A stretch of DNA of 64,000 bases from Cololabis saira. Taxonomy: Eukaryota; Chordata; Actinopteri; Beloniformes; Belonidae. The notes under the pieces were generated by a model. It searched no databases. It was not told where the DNA came from and worked only from the letters and a program-made list of their open reading frames with translations. Both the position numbers and the translations under genes were made by a program. Of this stretch, positions 26,801 through 45,102 are shown in pieces. Every line of letters starts with the position of its first letter. The stretch's first letter is position 1. The stretch spans positions 12,812,941 through 12,876,940 of the forward strand of contig NC_084607.1 of the NCBI RefSeq assembly GCF_033807715.1, read 5' to 3'.

Positions 26801-29800
26801 GGTAACAGGTTTAAAGAATTAAAGCGCTCGCTTTAACTGAGCTGATAATGTTGGCGGCACATTTTAATGAGCTCCGGCTATTTGAGCAGTCTCTGCACTA
26901 GGAAATATTTATTGGATAAAATTGTTTGGGAATTTTTGAACAGGATCCAATTTGTGTCTTTACGTCTATAACTGTAGTAAGATTTATATCCTTTATGCTT
27001 TCTGCCAAAATATATGCAGTCGAAAACATTAGTTTTCTTCATAGATGATATTTGTCTTCGTTTTGTATTCTGGTAATCTAGTTACAGCCTCTTGTTTTAT
27101 TATGCAGCCTCTTGTGCATGAGTCATACTGAAAGATTTTGCCGTACAAAAGAGACAGGAAAGGAAGTGGCTGAAGGGGGGGGGGCAGCTGAGGGATGAAA
27201 GTTCCAGGACATTGCTGTTATCATATTACTGCTCTTCAGTCTATGTAATGATTTAATGAGTACAAACAATGGTCCAAAGTTCATCCACATCTATTGACGT
27301 GTGTGTTCACTGACTGAGAATGCCAGTCAAAGCTTCTGCAGAGTGTCGATCTTCTGGTGACCTCTTGAGGATGCTGCTGGTAATCGGTGGCATCGCTGCT
27401 CTAACCGGTGAACCTGTTTTAGCAATAGAAATAAAAAGTGTCCAACATTACTGTGTCAACTGTAATTGATTGGTGCTGCTTAGGCTCTTTGGTGCTCAGT
27501 TCCTCTTGTTTCTCTCTTGTGATTGGTTCAGAGTGCTCACCTGGCAGTGATGGATGCATTGATGGCTGTGGGAGCCATGGAGATGGTCACTGCAGTGAAG
27601 ACACGTGGCTCTGCTCAGCTCCTGGGTGATGCTGTCTGCTGGGAGGATGCTCTGCTTCACTGGGTTGATGGGGTATGTATGACTTCAGACAAAAACAAAG
27701 CCTCACATCTTTACTGTATTTTCGTCAGATGTCACTCGTTGTTCAGACATGTCCTCAGCCTCTTTGTTTAGTTTTAGCTTGACAAAGAGAAATTGCAAAT
27801 CCTTAATACATTAACAATGTACCGGTAGGTGCTTTTTTTGGTGAACAAAATGCTTATATATTTGTCTCTTCTCACCATGCCCCCAGTTAAACCAGAAGCT
27901 GAGGGAACGTACTGAAGGAGCCCATACCGACTCATCTCAGGCAGTTACAGAGCCCCAACCTGTTGAGCCCTCTGTGAGTATTGCATGCATTTAATACTGT
28001 TGTCTTTATTACACAATCATTGTATCTGTTGTATTTACCAACCTTTTATTTTTGTGAACACAAAAACAATCAAAATGTCAAAGGGGGAAGGAAAGCAGTA
28101 ATTGGTATGACCAGTTAGTTTGTTGGTTTTTTTGCAGTTGTTTCAACAGTTCGTGTTGCATGAGTTCGTGTCCTCGAGGTGGATTAATTAATTTAAAAAA
28201 ATAGTTTTGTGGTACTGACTGTAAACCCAGTTTCCCATTCCTCATGCTGTTGCATTAACTCTCAGAATGAGTTAATGATCTGCTTCCAGTGGTCTGAACA
28301 TCTTCTCTGCTGCTGGAGCAAGTGTTGGCCACAGTGGCTGCCGCGGCATGTTTCTCAGACCGCTGTAGAAAAGTGTTGTTGACACCTTCAACATGGCAGC
28401 AGCCATTTCTTAAAACGACTGTCATCACTACCCACTCTCCCGTTTGTCTAGTTCTTCCGCTGTAGGCTGAATACCTCTCCTTGTGCTCCTGTTCTCCATT
28501 TCCCTCTTTCTTTTGTTTTCTGTTATTTCCTTCTCTACTCTGACAGTGTCCCACTCGCTGGTACTGGAAGCTTGTTCCTGTAAGTTCCCTCCTTTCCTCT
28601 GCCTCTTCTTCTTATTTCTCCATCCCTCCAGTGTCCTCATCAATTCTCTCAGCAAGTTATCTGGTCAGGTCTGTTTTTTTTTTTTAATTATTTTTTTAAC
28701 AGTGAGGCTGCATTACTCATCAAACCCTAGATGGCATTAGATTAAAGCTAACAGCATTCAAGTAACCATGTTGCAGGATAAAGGGAAAAGGCATTGTTTG
28801 TGGGGAATGAGTGGTGCATGAATCGCATCTCCATTAAGGCAGGACTTTGAAACTGCCTTGTACAACTGGTTTCTCTGGTGTGTGACAGAGTCTTGTTTGT
28901 ATGGGCCTTAACAGAGAGTTTTAGTCAGATCGTGTCTGTTGACAGTAGGCTGTGTGTGTGTGCACTGCAGGTATACCTAAAGTATTTCTCTTTCCCTAAC
29001 TGCATCTTTCTTGCCTCCCGAGACCCTCACTTGACCCACTTTTTCCCCTACAAAACTCTCCGCCTTTTTGCTCGGATTCAGTCTTTTCTTTGTGTCTGCC
29101 ATGTCCTCACCTCTGCTCACTCCTTTTTACATGTCGTCTTTAGCATGACTTTTCATTTTTGCTCCTTGCCACATTCATAATCTAAATCTTAACATCTTAT
29201 ATTTGTTGATTACTCTGTGGGCGACTATGGACTCATGTTTTTAAAAGCATGGTATTAGGGCTGCACGATTAATCGTTAAAAAATCGCGATCTCGATTGAA
29301 CGCAATCTCATTTCCAAATGACGACGATTTAATTTTTTTTTTTTTTTTTTTTTAAAGATGGCTGCCTAAAAAAAGGACTAGGCCTATGTTCTAGGTTGTT
29401 GTAGTCCTGTCATGGTCAACTATCATGTTGTCATGTTTGTTATATTTTGTTAATGATTGTGGATTACATTTGGAGAAACATCTACCTTTCTCATCACCTG
29501 ACACATATTGCACATAAATATTGTTAAAATTGTTATTGTTAAAATAAAGCCAAGAGAGATGTTTATTGTTTTTATGTTCAATGTCAGCTGTTACAGCAAA
29601 AAGCAGCCAGAGGAATAATGTTATAATTGTTGCCTCAGAACTACAGGATCTGTTACAAGTCCCCTTTCTGAAAGGGTGTGCAACTCAGGGAGGAACAAAT
29701 ATTGTTCAAAATTGTTATTATTGTTTAAATTATTCAAAGGTTTGTGTAAAGAAGACAAGAGATGTTTATTGTTATTATATATATATTTTGTTCAGCTGTT

Positions 29801-32800
29801 GCAAAGTTAAAGTAATAAGTGCAATACATTTTATATTGGAAAAAAATCGTGAGAGAATCGTGATCTCAATTCTAAGCAAAAAAATCGTGATTCTCATTTT
29901 GTCCAGAATCGTGCAGCCCTACATGGTATTGATGGTTGACGGTAACATCCAAAAAAAGAAACGTATACAGGTGTTCATTGTGATAGTGCTTAAATGTCTG
30001 TCTTCCTGTTTTATAGCTCCGATACAGGAAGGATAAAATACAATCCAAGGCAAAGCCAACCTTCCCGGTAGTGAATGAAGTCAAAGATCTGTCCAGTGGC
30101 TGCGCTGTTGCTGCAGTCATACATTACTATTGCCCCGGTCTACTCAGACTTGAAGGTACTAAAATTATCTAAGTACACTGCAAGAACAGCTTCTCAGTAC
30201 AGGAGTTGTCAGTTTAACACTTTTTCCACTTCTATCCGTCTCTGTCAGATGTTTGTATGAAGGACTCCATGTCTGTGGCGGATAGTCTCTACAACCTGCA
30301 GATCATCCGCGAATTCTGTGACAGCTGTTTGAAGGGCTGCTGCCACTTAGCACTTGAAGACATGCTGTACACGCCGCAGGAGCTTCAGGTGCGTCCACAA
30401 TCCCAACCACTAATGAACTGAATGACATTTGCAAAAATACGAAATACTATACTTTCAAATGAATTCTGAATCATTTTTGTGGTCATTGTTTAGCTGAATC
30501 TGCTGACCTTCCTGTCAGAATTGCTCTGCTGGTTCGAGGTACAAAGGCCAGAGTTTGTACAGCCAGTAGATACTTTAGGTATGCCTCACTAATTCAAACT
30601 TTGTCGAACGTTACCACTGAGGTGACACCTTTTAATGCCCTAACTTTTAATCTATTTGAGGATTTTGTTGTCTTTAAAAAAAAAAAATGTTCTTTTCTAG
30701 ATGGATCCATGCCAGCAACACAAAGCAGCTCGAGTGGTAACAGGTGAAGAATCTTTCTAAATATAATTTTACATTTGAAGCAATATTCAAGTAATTGTTT
30801 TAACCAAAAAGCGATTTCCTTATTTTCAGTACCTCCCCCTCCATCTTCAAAAAACCTTTTCTCCCTATTTCTTCCCCTGGATCAGGTAGGTCACATTAAG
30901 ACCATACTCTGATTTGTTTAAGCCAAACTGCACATCTGTTTTATTTTTGTTATACCCGTTTTCTTCAATTTTCATTAGTTTTTTTAGATGTGTTTTGTGA
31001 CTTATTTTTTTGGGTTGTTTTGTGTCCATTTGTGGTTTGCATGCCTTTACGTGTCCATGTGTGTCCTGTTGTACTCAGGATCTCTGACTCAGTCTACCTC
31101 AATGTCTCATATAGAAGGAGTTGGAAAGATGTGGAGCAAGAAACCACTCGGGTAGGACTTTTATACTGAAAAAACAAAAAGAATCACTTGATCATGTTTT
31201 CATCATACTTGCTTTGTGTTCTTCGTAGCCGGCCGCTGTCAGCAGTTTCCTTCAGCATTCCTTTCGGCCTGGACAGTGATGTGGATATTGTGATGGGCAA
31301 TCCTGTAATAACCCGCTCTGTAAGCTCAGATCAACTCAACCCAGCAGTCCAAAGCATGACCAGGGTTCCTTACACCCACCCAGAAGACGTCAGCCATTTC
31401 ATCAAAAAACCGCCGGAGCCCAATGGTCCACAGAAAGGAGAGTGGGCCACCCAGGCCTCCAGTATTCCAGCGGTGGAAGAGGATAATGACCTTGCAGCAA
31501 ATGAAACGGGAGAGCTTCCAACCATCGAAGAGGCGCTTCAAATTATTCACAACGAGAGCAAGATGGAGCCTCGCTTACACCCTGACGGCGCTCCTGATGG
31601 CTTTTATCTTCATTCTCCCGATGACCCTGCAAGTTCTAGTTATAACAGCAACTTGAAACCCATCAGTTGCTCTGCCCCAACACACTCAGGAATGATGTAC
31701 CGGCCTCCGAGAGAGTCCAGAGAGTCGGCTCGCACCAGAAACGCCTCTGAATGTTCACGCGACGACGACTCTGTCTTGAGAGACGGCAGTGTGGATTCAG
31801 ATGCCTCAGAAGACCTGCCAAAAGCCCAGTCCACTCCAAACACACCTGCATCGAATGGAAACTCTGCCAGAGGCCACAGTAAAGATGTGCCCGACAGCGG
31901 TGTGAAGATGACCAGCTTTGCGGAACGTAAAAAGAGGCAGAGTATAGATTCTTCTAAAGCAAGCGACTCGTCTTCTCCTCAGATGACCACCTGGGCGCAG
32001 AAGTCTGAGGAAAGCCCGAGCAAGAGCCCACAACTCAATAATGAGATGACCGAGCTGGGGGTTCGGCTCGAAGAAAAGCGGAAAGCTATCGAAGCCCAAA
32101 AGAAACGCATTGAAGCCATTTTTGCAAAGCATCGACAAAGACTAGGGAAGAGTGCCTTTTTGCAATTAAAGAAGGAGCAGAATGAAGATGGCTGTGAGGG
32201 GAACGGAGATGGCCAGGTTAGCACCTCGTCCACAGAAGATGACCTCTCTCGCTTGACTCTGGAGGAAAGACTCGCTCGGATGGAGGAAGACGAGCAGAAT
32301 GAACAAGAAGAACAGCCCCCCTCTGAGGAGGGTGACATCGATGTCAAAAGAGGCCTCATGCCCAGCAATGAGGTCATTCAGACCAAGGAATCAGCAGGAA
32401 CACCGCTAGAGAAGAACTTGGAGAAAACACCAAGTGAGAAAGCGGCAGCTCCTTTAGGAGACTACAACAATGCTGTGTCCAAATTAACTGCAGCACTTTC
32501 CTCACTGCAAAGTGACATGCACCGACTGAGCGAGCAGCAGAATCAGTTAATCAAGAAGAAGGCAGTGACTTCCAGTAAGAAGTCTTGGGTTATTCCAGCA
32601 AGCCCTAAAACAGCCAGCCCAACTCCTCCCCCTGCACGTCTGTCACGAGAATCCACCCGAGGTCTAAACTCGACATCCTCGTCTCCGTCTCCCTCCCGCA
32701 AAGTCACAAACCATACCGCTGCCCCAAAGTCTCCACATGTTCATCGAAGAGCCCAGTCTGTACCACCTAAAAGCCCCAAACACAGTCGTCACGTGGACAT

Positions 32801-35698
32801 GAAGGTCCCAACGCTGTCTAGGGTTCTCAATGCACCTCAAAACGTGGACCGTATCCCCCATCTTCGACGAGTAAATCCTTGGCAATCGCAAGTCCAGACG
32901 TCCTCCTCTTTCTCTATAGGCGACTCTGATAGTGCAGATGAACTCCGCTCATCTGGACCGACTCCTGCCCTCCCACCTACACCAACCCCCTCACAGATGT
33001 CGGTGCCAGCAGCTCCTCCTGCGTCAGACGATGCCCTGTCAGAGGTGGGCTCCAATGACGGACAGAGTATATTTAGTATGGACCTGGATGCGGGGCCCTT
33101 GCATAGTCCGTTGGCTAAGAAGGAAGGGCTCGTAAGTGGGGCCTGCAGCTCCGGTGCCCCATCAGAGTGCTCGTTTGAGAGCGATGCTCCCTTGGGGATG
33201 TTGAATGGCAAACGCAGCAGCTTGATAGAGATCTCGCTGGCTGGCTTACAAGGAGATGTTGAGGAAAATTCCCAAGACCCTGACGCTCTCTCGGATTCGA
33301 TGAGTGACCGAACAGAGCCGGATTCGAGAGCAGGAGTTGGCTTCTTTTTCAAGGTTGGCAACGGATAATTTCACTAACCGACTTTTTTTTCTTCTTTCTT
33401 TTAAGTTTTTTTATAAGAAATTTCAACTCATTGTCTTTCCATTGATAGGATCCCAAAGATCGAACAGAGGATGAGATGGCCCAGCGAAAAGCAGCTCTGC
33501 TAGAGAAACAGCAGAAAAGAACAGAAGAGCTGAAGAGACGCAAACTTGAGCAAGAAAAAGAAAAGGAAGCAAAGTGAGATTTATTTATTTATTTATAAAA
33601 AAAATACTTGCATTCATTACCAAATTAGATCGAGAGCAGTACTAATTAAAACATTGCATATACATTTTATCAGATGTACTGATTCCTGGGCTGGTGAATG
33701 TAGATCTGGCTTAGAGAAAATTTAATTCATCATATTTATTCTTTTTTTTTTTCTAGATCAATTAAAAACATAATGTTCATAACAACAATCACACACTTGC
33801 ACATAAAACGTCTTCACTGTAGAATATTTGACTGAATTGGAAAGGCACGAAATTCATAATTGTCATATTTTAATTTTACTTTTTTAATGATGTCAGAGGA
33901 ACTGCAAGAGGCTTTTGCAAAAATTACAAAATTTAGTGTCTGATGGGACAATTTCTCCAAGCAGAGGATGGGGGTATGGTGTTAACAACTAGTCTTCGCT
34001 AGTGTTCCATCATTTATTAAACAAGAACTGTCCTCAATTTGAAAAGCTGACCCGTAATCATATAAAGCTGGAAATTTAATATCAAATATTTAAAGGATTT
34101 ACACAGCATCTCCCTGTACTTTTAGCAAACCCCAGTGGATGATTATTGAAGGCTGGGGAAATAAGAGTGAAGACAGAGCCCGGACTCCTGGCAGCCCTCC
34201 AGACTCACGCACCCCGCCAGCAGAGGGGACGCCCCAGCGCAGAGGGGACTTCACCAGGCAGGAGTACGAGAGGCGGCAGCAGCTAAAGCTCATGGAGGAC
34301 TTGGACAAAGTGCTGAGACAGAAACCCACCACAGTCCGTGGTGTCAAGAAGCAGAGACCCAAGACTGTGTTCAGAGACGACTCCGTCCTCTCTCACAGCC
34401 CTGTCAAGGGTTTCATGGGTAAGTAACTCTGACTTTCACCATGATTTTAGTTTTTCTGCCTTTTTTTTAATTCTGCACTCACGTTTTTGGTTTTTTGAGT
34501 CTTTGGTTTAATAAACTATTTCTGTTCCTCTTGTCCTTTGTCCAGGCACTAGGCTGAACAAGGTGTACTCCCACTCAACAATGAACCTGTCCTCTATGGG
34601 TCATGACCATGGCGGCCTGACTCCCAGGAAGTCTCCAAGGTAATCTTTTGGTCTGCATGTACTTGGTTCAGAGCTCAGAAAAGGGGAGATGTATTATTTA
34701 GCAATAAACATCCATATAGATCATTTTGTAACTAAAAAAGAAATCTGAAGTATCTTTGATACACATTTTCTGTTGTATAGTAGGGTTGAACAATTGTATC
34801 ATTACGAGGCTTGATTATGATTGAGAGGAGTACAACAAACAAGCACTCGTCAGCATACATCTTCCGCTGTTCCCCACTACAGTAAAATACTGCGGCAGCT
34901 GTTCTCGTCGCTGTTGGGTGCAAAGATTCATGTCACCTGTAACTGACTTTTGTCTCCGAACTCTTAACCCTCTTAAGCCGTTCACATTCACCCTCCCGGT
35001 CACGACTGATGTCACCAGGACGTATGAGTGCACAGAATGGAGAAAAGGACTGGGAAACTGGCTCCACCATTTCCTCTCCTGCTTCCATCCCAGAATACAC
35101 AGGTCAGTGATATGTCCTAGATAAATAGATCTTTTATAAAAAAAGAAGTAGTAAAACGCCAGCATTGTTTGTCTAATCTCCCAGGGCCAAAGCTGTACAA
35201 GGAGCCTAGCTTTAAGTCCAACAAGTTCATCATCCATAACGCCATCACACGCTGCTGCCTGGCTGGCAAGGTCAACGAACCACAGAAAAACAAGATTGTA
35301 GAGGTAAACTGTCCACTTGTGTCAAAGTTCAAATAAGAGGCTTGACATGTTCCCTTAAATTACCATAATAACTTGTTTTTTGGGGTTTCTTTTTTCAGGA
35401 AATGGAGAAGAGCGCAGCCAATCACTTTCTCATCCTCTTCAGAGATACCAGCTGCCAGTTCAGAGCAGTTTATACCATGAACCCCGAAACCGAGGAGATG
35501 GTACGCCTTACTGGCATCGGCCCTCGAGTCATCACACAGGAGATGGTAGAGTCCATTTACAAGTACAGCTCTGACCGCAAGCAGTTCACCGCCATCCCGT
35601 CCAAAACCATGTCCATGAGTGTTGACGCCTTCACCATCCCTGGACACTTTTGGCAGAAGCGTCCGGGAACCCCCAAAAAGCTCAGCACCCCAAAATAA
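14827..35698 (+). CDS. camsap3: CAMSAP3 microtubule minus-end binding protein, complete
   Basis: It binds and stabilises non-centrosomal microtubule minus ends (family knowledge). Seventeen coding exons: 14827-14959, 21832-22094, 27532-27672, 27887-27973, 30017-30155, 30249-30388, 30494-30578, 30701-30743, 30830-30885, 31079-31151, 31229-33353, 33449-33573, 34126-34418, 34546-34639, 34978-35102, 35185-35303, 35399-35698. The sum is 4341 nt, giving 1446 aa. The start MVDSPTMRKTFVVPDIKPLD fits the family. A CH domain covers about residues 209-329 (AVIHYYCP, MADSLYN-like SVADSLYN, LALEDMLY, ELLCWFEV). The conserved SVSFSIPFGLDSDVDIVMGN block starts near residue 392. Coiled coils lie at about 658-704, 798-834, 1096-1137 and 1180-1205. 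The C-terminal CKK domain, about 1308-1446, starts GPKLYKEPSFKSNKFIIHNA. The 125-nt exon at 34978 reads SRSHSPSRSRLMSPGRMSAQ, then NGEKDWETGS. Paralogue choice rests on adjacency to xab2, as in human 19p13; CAMSAP1 or CAMSAP2 are the alternatives. Confidence 0.95.
14960..21831. other. camsap3 intron 1 (6.9 kb)
   Basis: This is a large AT-rich first intron. The only element I can support is the hAT-like repeat at 20830-21024. ORFs here, such as the 83-codon frame at 20415-20666, have no family similarity I recognise and no splice context, and I do not call them genes. Long first introns often hold enhancers, but none is identifiable by eye. Confidence 0.6.
20830..21024. mobile_element. hAT-like MITE in camsap3 intron 1
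   Basis: It starts CAGGGCTGGGGAACCCTGGC and ends in CCGGGGTTGCCTGCCCCAG, which are imperfect inverted ends. A long inner inverted pair is also clear: CCTGCATGTTTTAGATGTC near 20867 and GACATCTAAAACATGCAGG near 20970. The pattern matches common fish hAT-derived short elements. I could not see an 8-bp target duplication. Confidence 0.65.
22095..27531. other. camsap3 intron 2 (5.4 kb)
   Basis: No gene or clear mobile element is supported. The stretch 25560-25800 is noticeably less AT-rich than its surroundings, with CAGAACGCCGGGGCTAAGCC and GTTGTTATGGTGAT, and 26060-26300 is similar. Either could be a conserved non-coding element or an alternative promoter, but nothing in the sequence proves it. 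Confidence 0.5.
27974..30016. other. camsap3 intron 4 with hAT insertion
   Basis: This 2 kb intron has pyrimidine-rich stretches (28470-28660 and 29020-29165) that yield Leu/Phe/Ser-rich spurious ORFs, a T-tract at 29332-29353, and the hAT element at 29256-29921, which ends only 95 bp before exon 5. Confidence 0.6.
29256..29921. mobile_element. Non-autonomous hAT element, 666 bp, with 8-bp target duplication
   Basis: The ends are TAGGGCTGCACGATTAATCG at 29256 and CGTGCAGCCCTA ending at 29921. The flanking octamer CATGGTAT is identical on both sides (29248-29255 and 29922-29929). This is a clean hAT signature. The subterminal parts are also inverted (AATCGCGATCTCGATT against AATCGTGATCTCAATT). 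No transposase frame is present. The intact duplication suggests a fairly recent insertion. Confidence 0.9.
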
Positions 35699-37770
35699 AG
35701 ACTGACTTGCCTAAAATGGCTTGGAATGTCACCATTCAGGGAAATGCCTCCCAACTTGACAACTCCCAGTTTGGCCAGTACGGCGCTGCAGATTTCTCAG
35801 CTTGACGAGCAGCTGAGAACAAGACTGATCAGGTTTTTTGGCCAGTTATCAACCTGGACATGTAGAACAATCCAGTCAACTATAAATGCAAATTAAATGG
35901 GTCACTGACTCAATCAGGCTCTATATAGTGTACTCAGTTTGTAAAATAAATTGTGATTGATTACATCAGGATTTAAAAAGAAAAAAAAAATCTCCCCTTG
36001 CCTCCTCATGCCTTGCCTTACCCTGCCATGTCTGAGTCATTTAGTGACTTGAGTAGAAAAAAAAGAAAAGAAAGGGGGACAACCACACTGCCTTTGCCCA
36101 CACATCCATATTTTAGGGCACAAGTAGTTTCCACCCCTTTCAATTCTGCTTGCTTTTCCTCTTTGCTGCCTTTTCTTCTTCCAGGGCTTTATCTCCAGTC
36201 TACTGAGACGGCAGCTCAGCTCTCAGTTCTGATTGAAGATCCCAGCTGAAATGTAATGGCAGGTAACTCTGCTCTCTTGAATGTAGGGCACACACTAACC
36301 ACTCATTCCATTCAGGGGTGTTTTTCATTGTTTGGTCTGGACCAGGAAATGCCCTCGTGGGTGGTCCCTTTTGGAGGGTTGCACTGGTCGTGGCTACTGT
36401 AGTTGTTGGTGGACTTAAAATAAACAAAAACAAAAGAGACTGCCTTCACCCCAATCATTTGTGCACTCGACTTCACTCCGACTCTCCTTCATCTGATGAC
36501 ATCTGGATGTGTTTTTTTTATACTCTTCTGACATGTTTTTGCTGGACAAATTCATTCAGACTTTGGGAGCTGAAAGAAGAATGAAATGTCATGTGACCCT
36601 TTCTCTTTTTACTCGCTTTTCTCATTGAAATATTATCTGAGTTTGTCTCAAAAGAATTCTGGAAACATGAAGGAGTGCTTTATCATGTTTATCATTACCT
36701 GGATACAGCTCTGTGTGAAAATGATAATCAGTGCTGATTTAATATATATATATATTGAATGCTAATGACGACTTCTTTTTTTTTTTTGACAATGATTTGT
36801 AAAAAGTAAGTTGACCTTTGTAAGCTACAAATAAGCTAGCCTGCTGCTTAAACATTAGTGAGATGTATGTTTGAGAACAGATGTGAATGAATGAGAATGA
36901 ATAGAAATTGTCAAAGAGCTGAAACTGCTTGTCTGCGGATGATTAAATTCTTTAGGTCACTGAAAGTGTGTTTCCTGATATTCCCTGTTTGTGTGTCCTG
37001 GCATATGAACAGTAGGTTTCTTAATGAAGGATCTTCCTGGACTGTAACAGCCCTCATCTGCCCCTCTGTATCTAGAGACTCCTTCGTCTATTATTAGGGG
37101 AATGTAAAATGCCAAACAGCTCCCCCCTCTCTTTTACCATTGTCCATGTGTATCAGGAGAAAACTAGCTCCACGGATGCTTGCGATATGCAGTCATACCA
37201 CGAAATCTGTGGGAAATTATCCCTCTTCTCTTCCTCTGCAGTCTTCAGCACTACAGCAGCTGCTTTAATATGGCTGTTTTGTTTTTTGTTTTTGTTTTGT
37301 TTTTTCAAAACAACTGACTGCCTCCAAGAATTGTGATGTTTGAAGGGGATTCCAATACAGATGTGGGAAAAATAAAATGGTTGAATGAATGATTTAAATG
37401 CGTTTGTGAAGGAGTGCATATAGAATTAGTGGATGCTTGTATTTATGTAATTGTAAAGCTTAAACATGTGGTAGTGATGATCATATTTTGATTCAGTGCA
37501 ATTCTTCTATAGGAGTCCCCACATCACCTAGAGGTGTATTTATTTGCTTTTGAATTAGATTATGCATTTATTGTTTAGTTTCATAAATTCTTTTTTTCTT
37601 TTTCTTTTTTGGTTAAGGTTGAGTCAAATTTTAATTTCATAGTTGTCATATTTTGTTTTGTTTCCCCTCCGTTGTCTAATCTGTGCCAGCACGTTATGTA
37701 TGTATGTTAATTTCATAAACTGACTGTCTCTGGCAAATGGACCAGAAAAATAAAATCTTTTTTTTTAATC
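35699..37770 (+). other. camsap3 3' UTR region with several poly(A) signals
   Basis: Sense-strand AATAAA hexamers lie at 35945-35950, 37371-37376 and 37749-37754, the last followed by a T-rich stretch. The 3' UTR is therefore probably up to 2 kb, with alternative ends. No coding sequence is supported. The last signal is about 230 bp from the opposing nr5a5 signal at 37988-37993. Confidence 0.55.
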
Positions 37771-37987
37771 ACCCACATCTATTTTTCCATTTTATTCATT
37801 GATTTCCAATTTATTTCATGTTTATTTATTTCTGCTAAAGTAAAACAATTTATTCTGGCTGCATTACCATTCTGGAAGATGTTTTTTTTTTTTTTCCCCA
37901 GTCATGTTTTGCATTTGTAACTGAATATTAAGGTGAGAGTAGAACAGACAAGTTCAGACATAAAATGACATTATTCAAAGATGCATT

Positions 37988-37993
37988 TTTATT
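37988..37993 (-). terminator. Probable nr5a5 poly(A) signal
   Basis: TTTATT on the plus strand reads AATAAA on the minus strand, about 275 bp downstream of the nr5a5 stop codon. It is the nearest good hexamer in that direction. Assignment to nr5a5 is inferred from position. Confidence 0.45.
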
Positions 37994-38267
37994 TGTTTAG
38001 TTGAATGGTTGAGGTTTTCCTGATTACATCTTTGCAGTACTTGTGTTTCATCTCACAACAACATAATCCAAAGATCACTGGACTGTTTGGTTGTGGTAAT
38101 ACTGTTAACAGAACCCTTGCCAAACCATGGCACAAGTCAAAAAGTACATTTCCCCTTCAAAGATGTTCTCGGAGCTCGTAGCTTTGCCTTCACGTGCAGT
38201 AAGTCAGAGTAAAAAGGACCATACTTGGGACCATACTTGGGCCACTTCAGGGTCACGTTGCAACATC

Positions 38268-43316
<5,049 letters not shown>

Positions 43317-44889
43317 CCTGGCCAATGGGGCATGAAGTCAGATCAGCTATGTCTTCATTTTTGAGGAGATTGGAGAAATACAGCAGGAGAGCCAGGAAAA
43401 GCCCTGCTGACGGTCATGGCCCAACAGTTCGAGAGAGACTCACGGCTGTTTGAGGCCCATCAAGTGGACTTCGATCTGTAGTGAGTGTCATAAAACCTCT
43501 CCTGACTGGCACTCCTATCCAGTCAGTGTGTCAGCAAGAGAGCTAGCCAACCAACCTATCCATGGGAGACAGATGTTAAGATAGCCACCTGCTTGAATCT
43601 TATTGCGGTGAAATCAAGTTAGTGTCACTGGAGCTCCACTGATAAGATAAGATTCCAGTGAGGAGGGCAACTGACCTCTTTCAGATTTCATGTTAGCGTA
43701 ACACAGGTCCGAAGTTTTTGTACCTCAAATAAAAGACCTATGTTCTTCTAGTGATTGCAGTACTTAATTGTATGCACTTTTAAACATAATAGTGTAAAAA
43801 TGCTTCATTACCTTCCATATATGTACAGCAAATTACAAACTTAACATGAATGAAAATATTGTTCATAATAATTTACTTGTTGTTTTAAGGAAGTAGAGCT
43901 ATTGTCAGCTTCCACTCCAAGAATCAACCTCTTGATGGGTAGTTTTTCTCGTCCTGATCAGTCTTCGGGCTAAGAGCATGAGCATCTGCTTGCTGAAGTG
44001 GTTTTGCAAGAATCCCTTGAAACTATGAGTCAAGTGCCAAGAAGATGGTGGCCAGATGGAGCGAATCCTTAAACACCATGGATGAGGAGGCTGGGATTGA
44101 GAAAAACGATGAGAAATTTGAGTTACATTGGGACGTTTGTGTGAGTGAAGTTCGGCAGATGACTGAACTAAACACTCCCATCCTGCTCATAATGATCTGA
44201 AGACTGCATTTCTCTCCATCAGACTTGTTCAGCTCTGTTGTCATAGCGATCAGTTTAATAAGACTCAGAATAACTACTTCCAACCATTTACAATGACAAG
44301 ATATGATGCTTCTTGATCAAAGTAGTGAATTTATATTGACCCATAAATGCAGTTAAGGAATGCATCAGCAGATCAAGTGAGAAATAATGTATCCACCTTT
44401 ACCGTGAATACACTTGGTGAAAGAGTTTCATGACATTTTCAGTCAATGCCTGATGTGATGAGGTGCTTTGAACAGCATAACTGACACAAGCTGTTTCAGT
44501 GAAGCTTGCAGTGACGTCAAAGCTCAAAGGTGGTAGGTTACAACCAGGTCACTTGCACATTGAGCTTGGAATACTATTCCAAAAACATGTGCTTATCTTT
44601 TTTTTGTTTATAATTTTACATGTGTTTTTATTTTAAAACAATTTACCGTAAATGTCTTCTTCTGGAAATGATGCAAAATCTTTAATCAAATGAAAATAGA
44701 ATGAAACTGCATGTGAATACTGTAGGTGACAATTGTTTTAAAACTGACAGCGCCATCAGGTGGCATTAAATTAAACTGCGATCAAGATCGTTTTGTAGTT
44801 TTCTATTCTTATGTACTGTATGCTACCTGCCCTTGTACCTTGGGTTGCATCTACAAAATATTTTATGAGATAAACAAGACCAATCACTG
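43317..44889. other. Intergenic region between the nr5a5 start and the SOUL gene 3' end
   Basis: It should contain the nr5a5 promoter, but I see no TATA box or clear motif cluster near 43317-43600. A stretch of about 45 codons at 44037-44200 on the plus strand is open (KMVARWSESLNTMDEEAG...) with a coding-like composition but matches nothing I recognise. The remainder is AT-rich. Confidence 0.5.
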
Positions 44890-44905
44890 CAACTAAAAAA
44901 GTAAC

Positions 44906-44911
44906 TTTATT
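44906..44911 (-). terminator. Probable SOUL gene poly(A) signal
   Basis: TTTATT on the plus strand (AATAAA in sense) lies about 190 bp downstream of the SOUL stop codon at 45103-45105. This implies a 3' UTR of about 0.2 kb. Confidence 0.55.
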
Positions 44912-45102
44912 GGATGTAGAGAAAGGGATCACAGTAGATTTGTAAAACTATTCAAGTCATACACATTTGAAATTTGAGGTCTTACATGAAGTTTTATGCT
45001 TGAAATGTGACTTTTGGTTATGTTAATCTACAACATAGCTCCAAAGATGTTCTCTGCTGACATTTACAGGGCTCATAATCTTCAGGTGGGAGATTTGCCA
45101 TC

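Noticed and set aside
28428..29180. ORFs in camsap3 intron 4 as possible extra exons
   Set aside because: They are pyrimidine-tract artefacts. The CH-domain frame continues directly from the exon ending 27973 to the one starting 30017.
29566..30036. 156-codon ORF at the end of camsap3 intron 4
   Set aside because: It runs through the hAT element interior and ends in its terminal repeat. It has no transposase motifs.
31326..33361. Several ORFs of 60-174 codons antisense to the large camsap3 exon
   Set aside because: They are shadows of a long GC-richer coding exon, with no family similarity or splice context.
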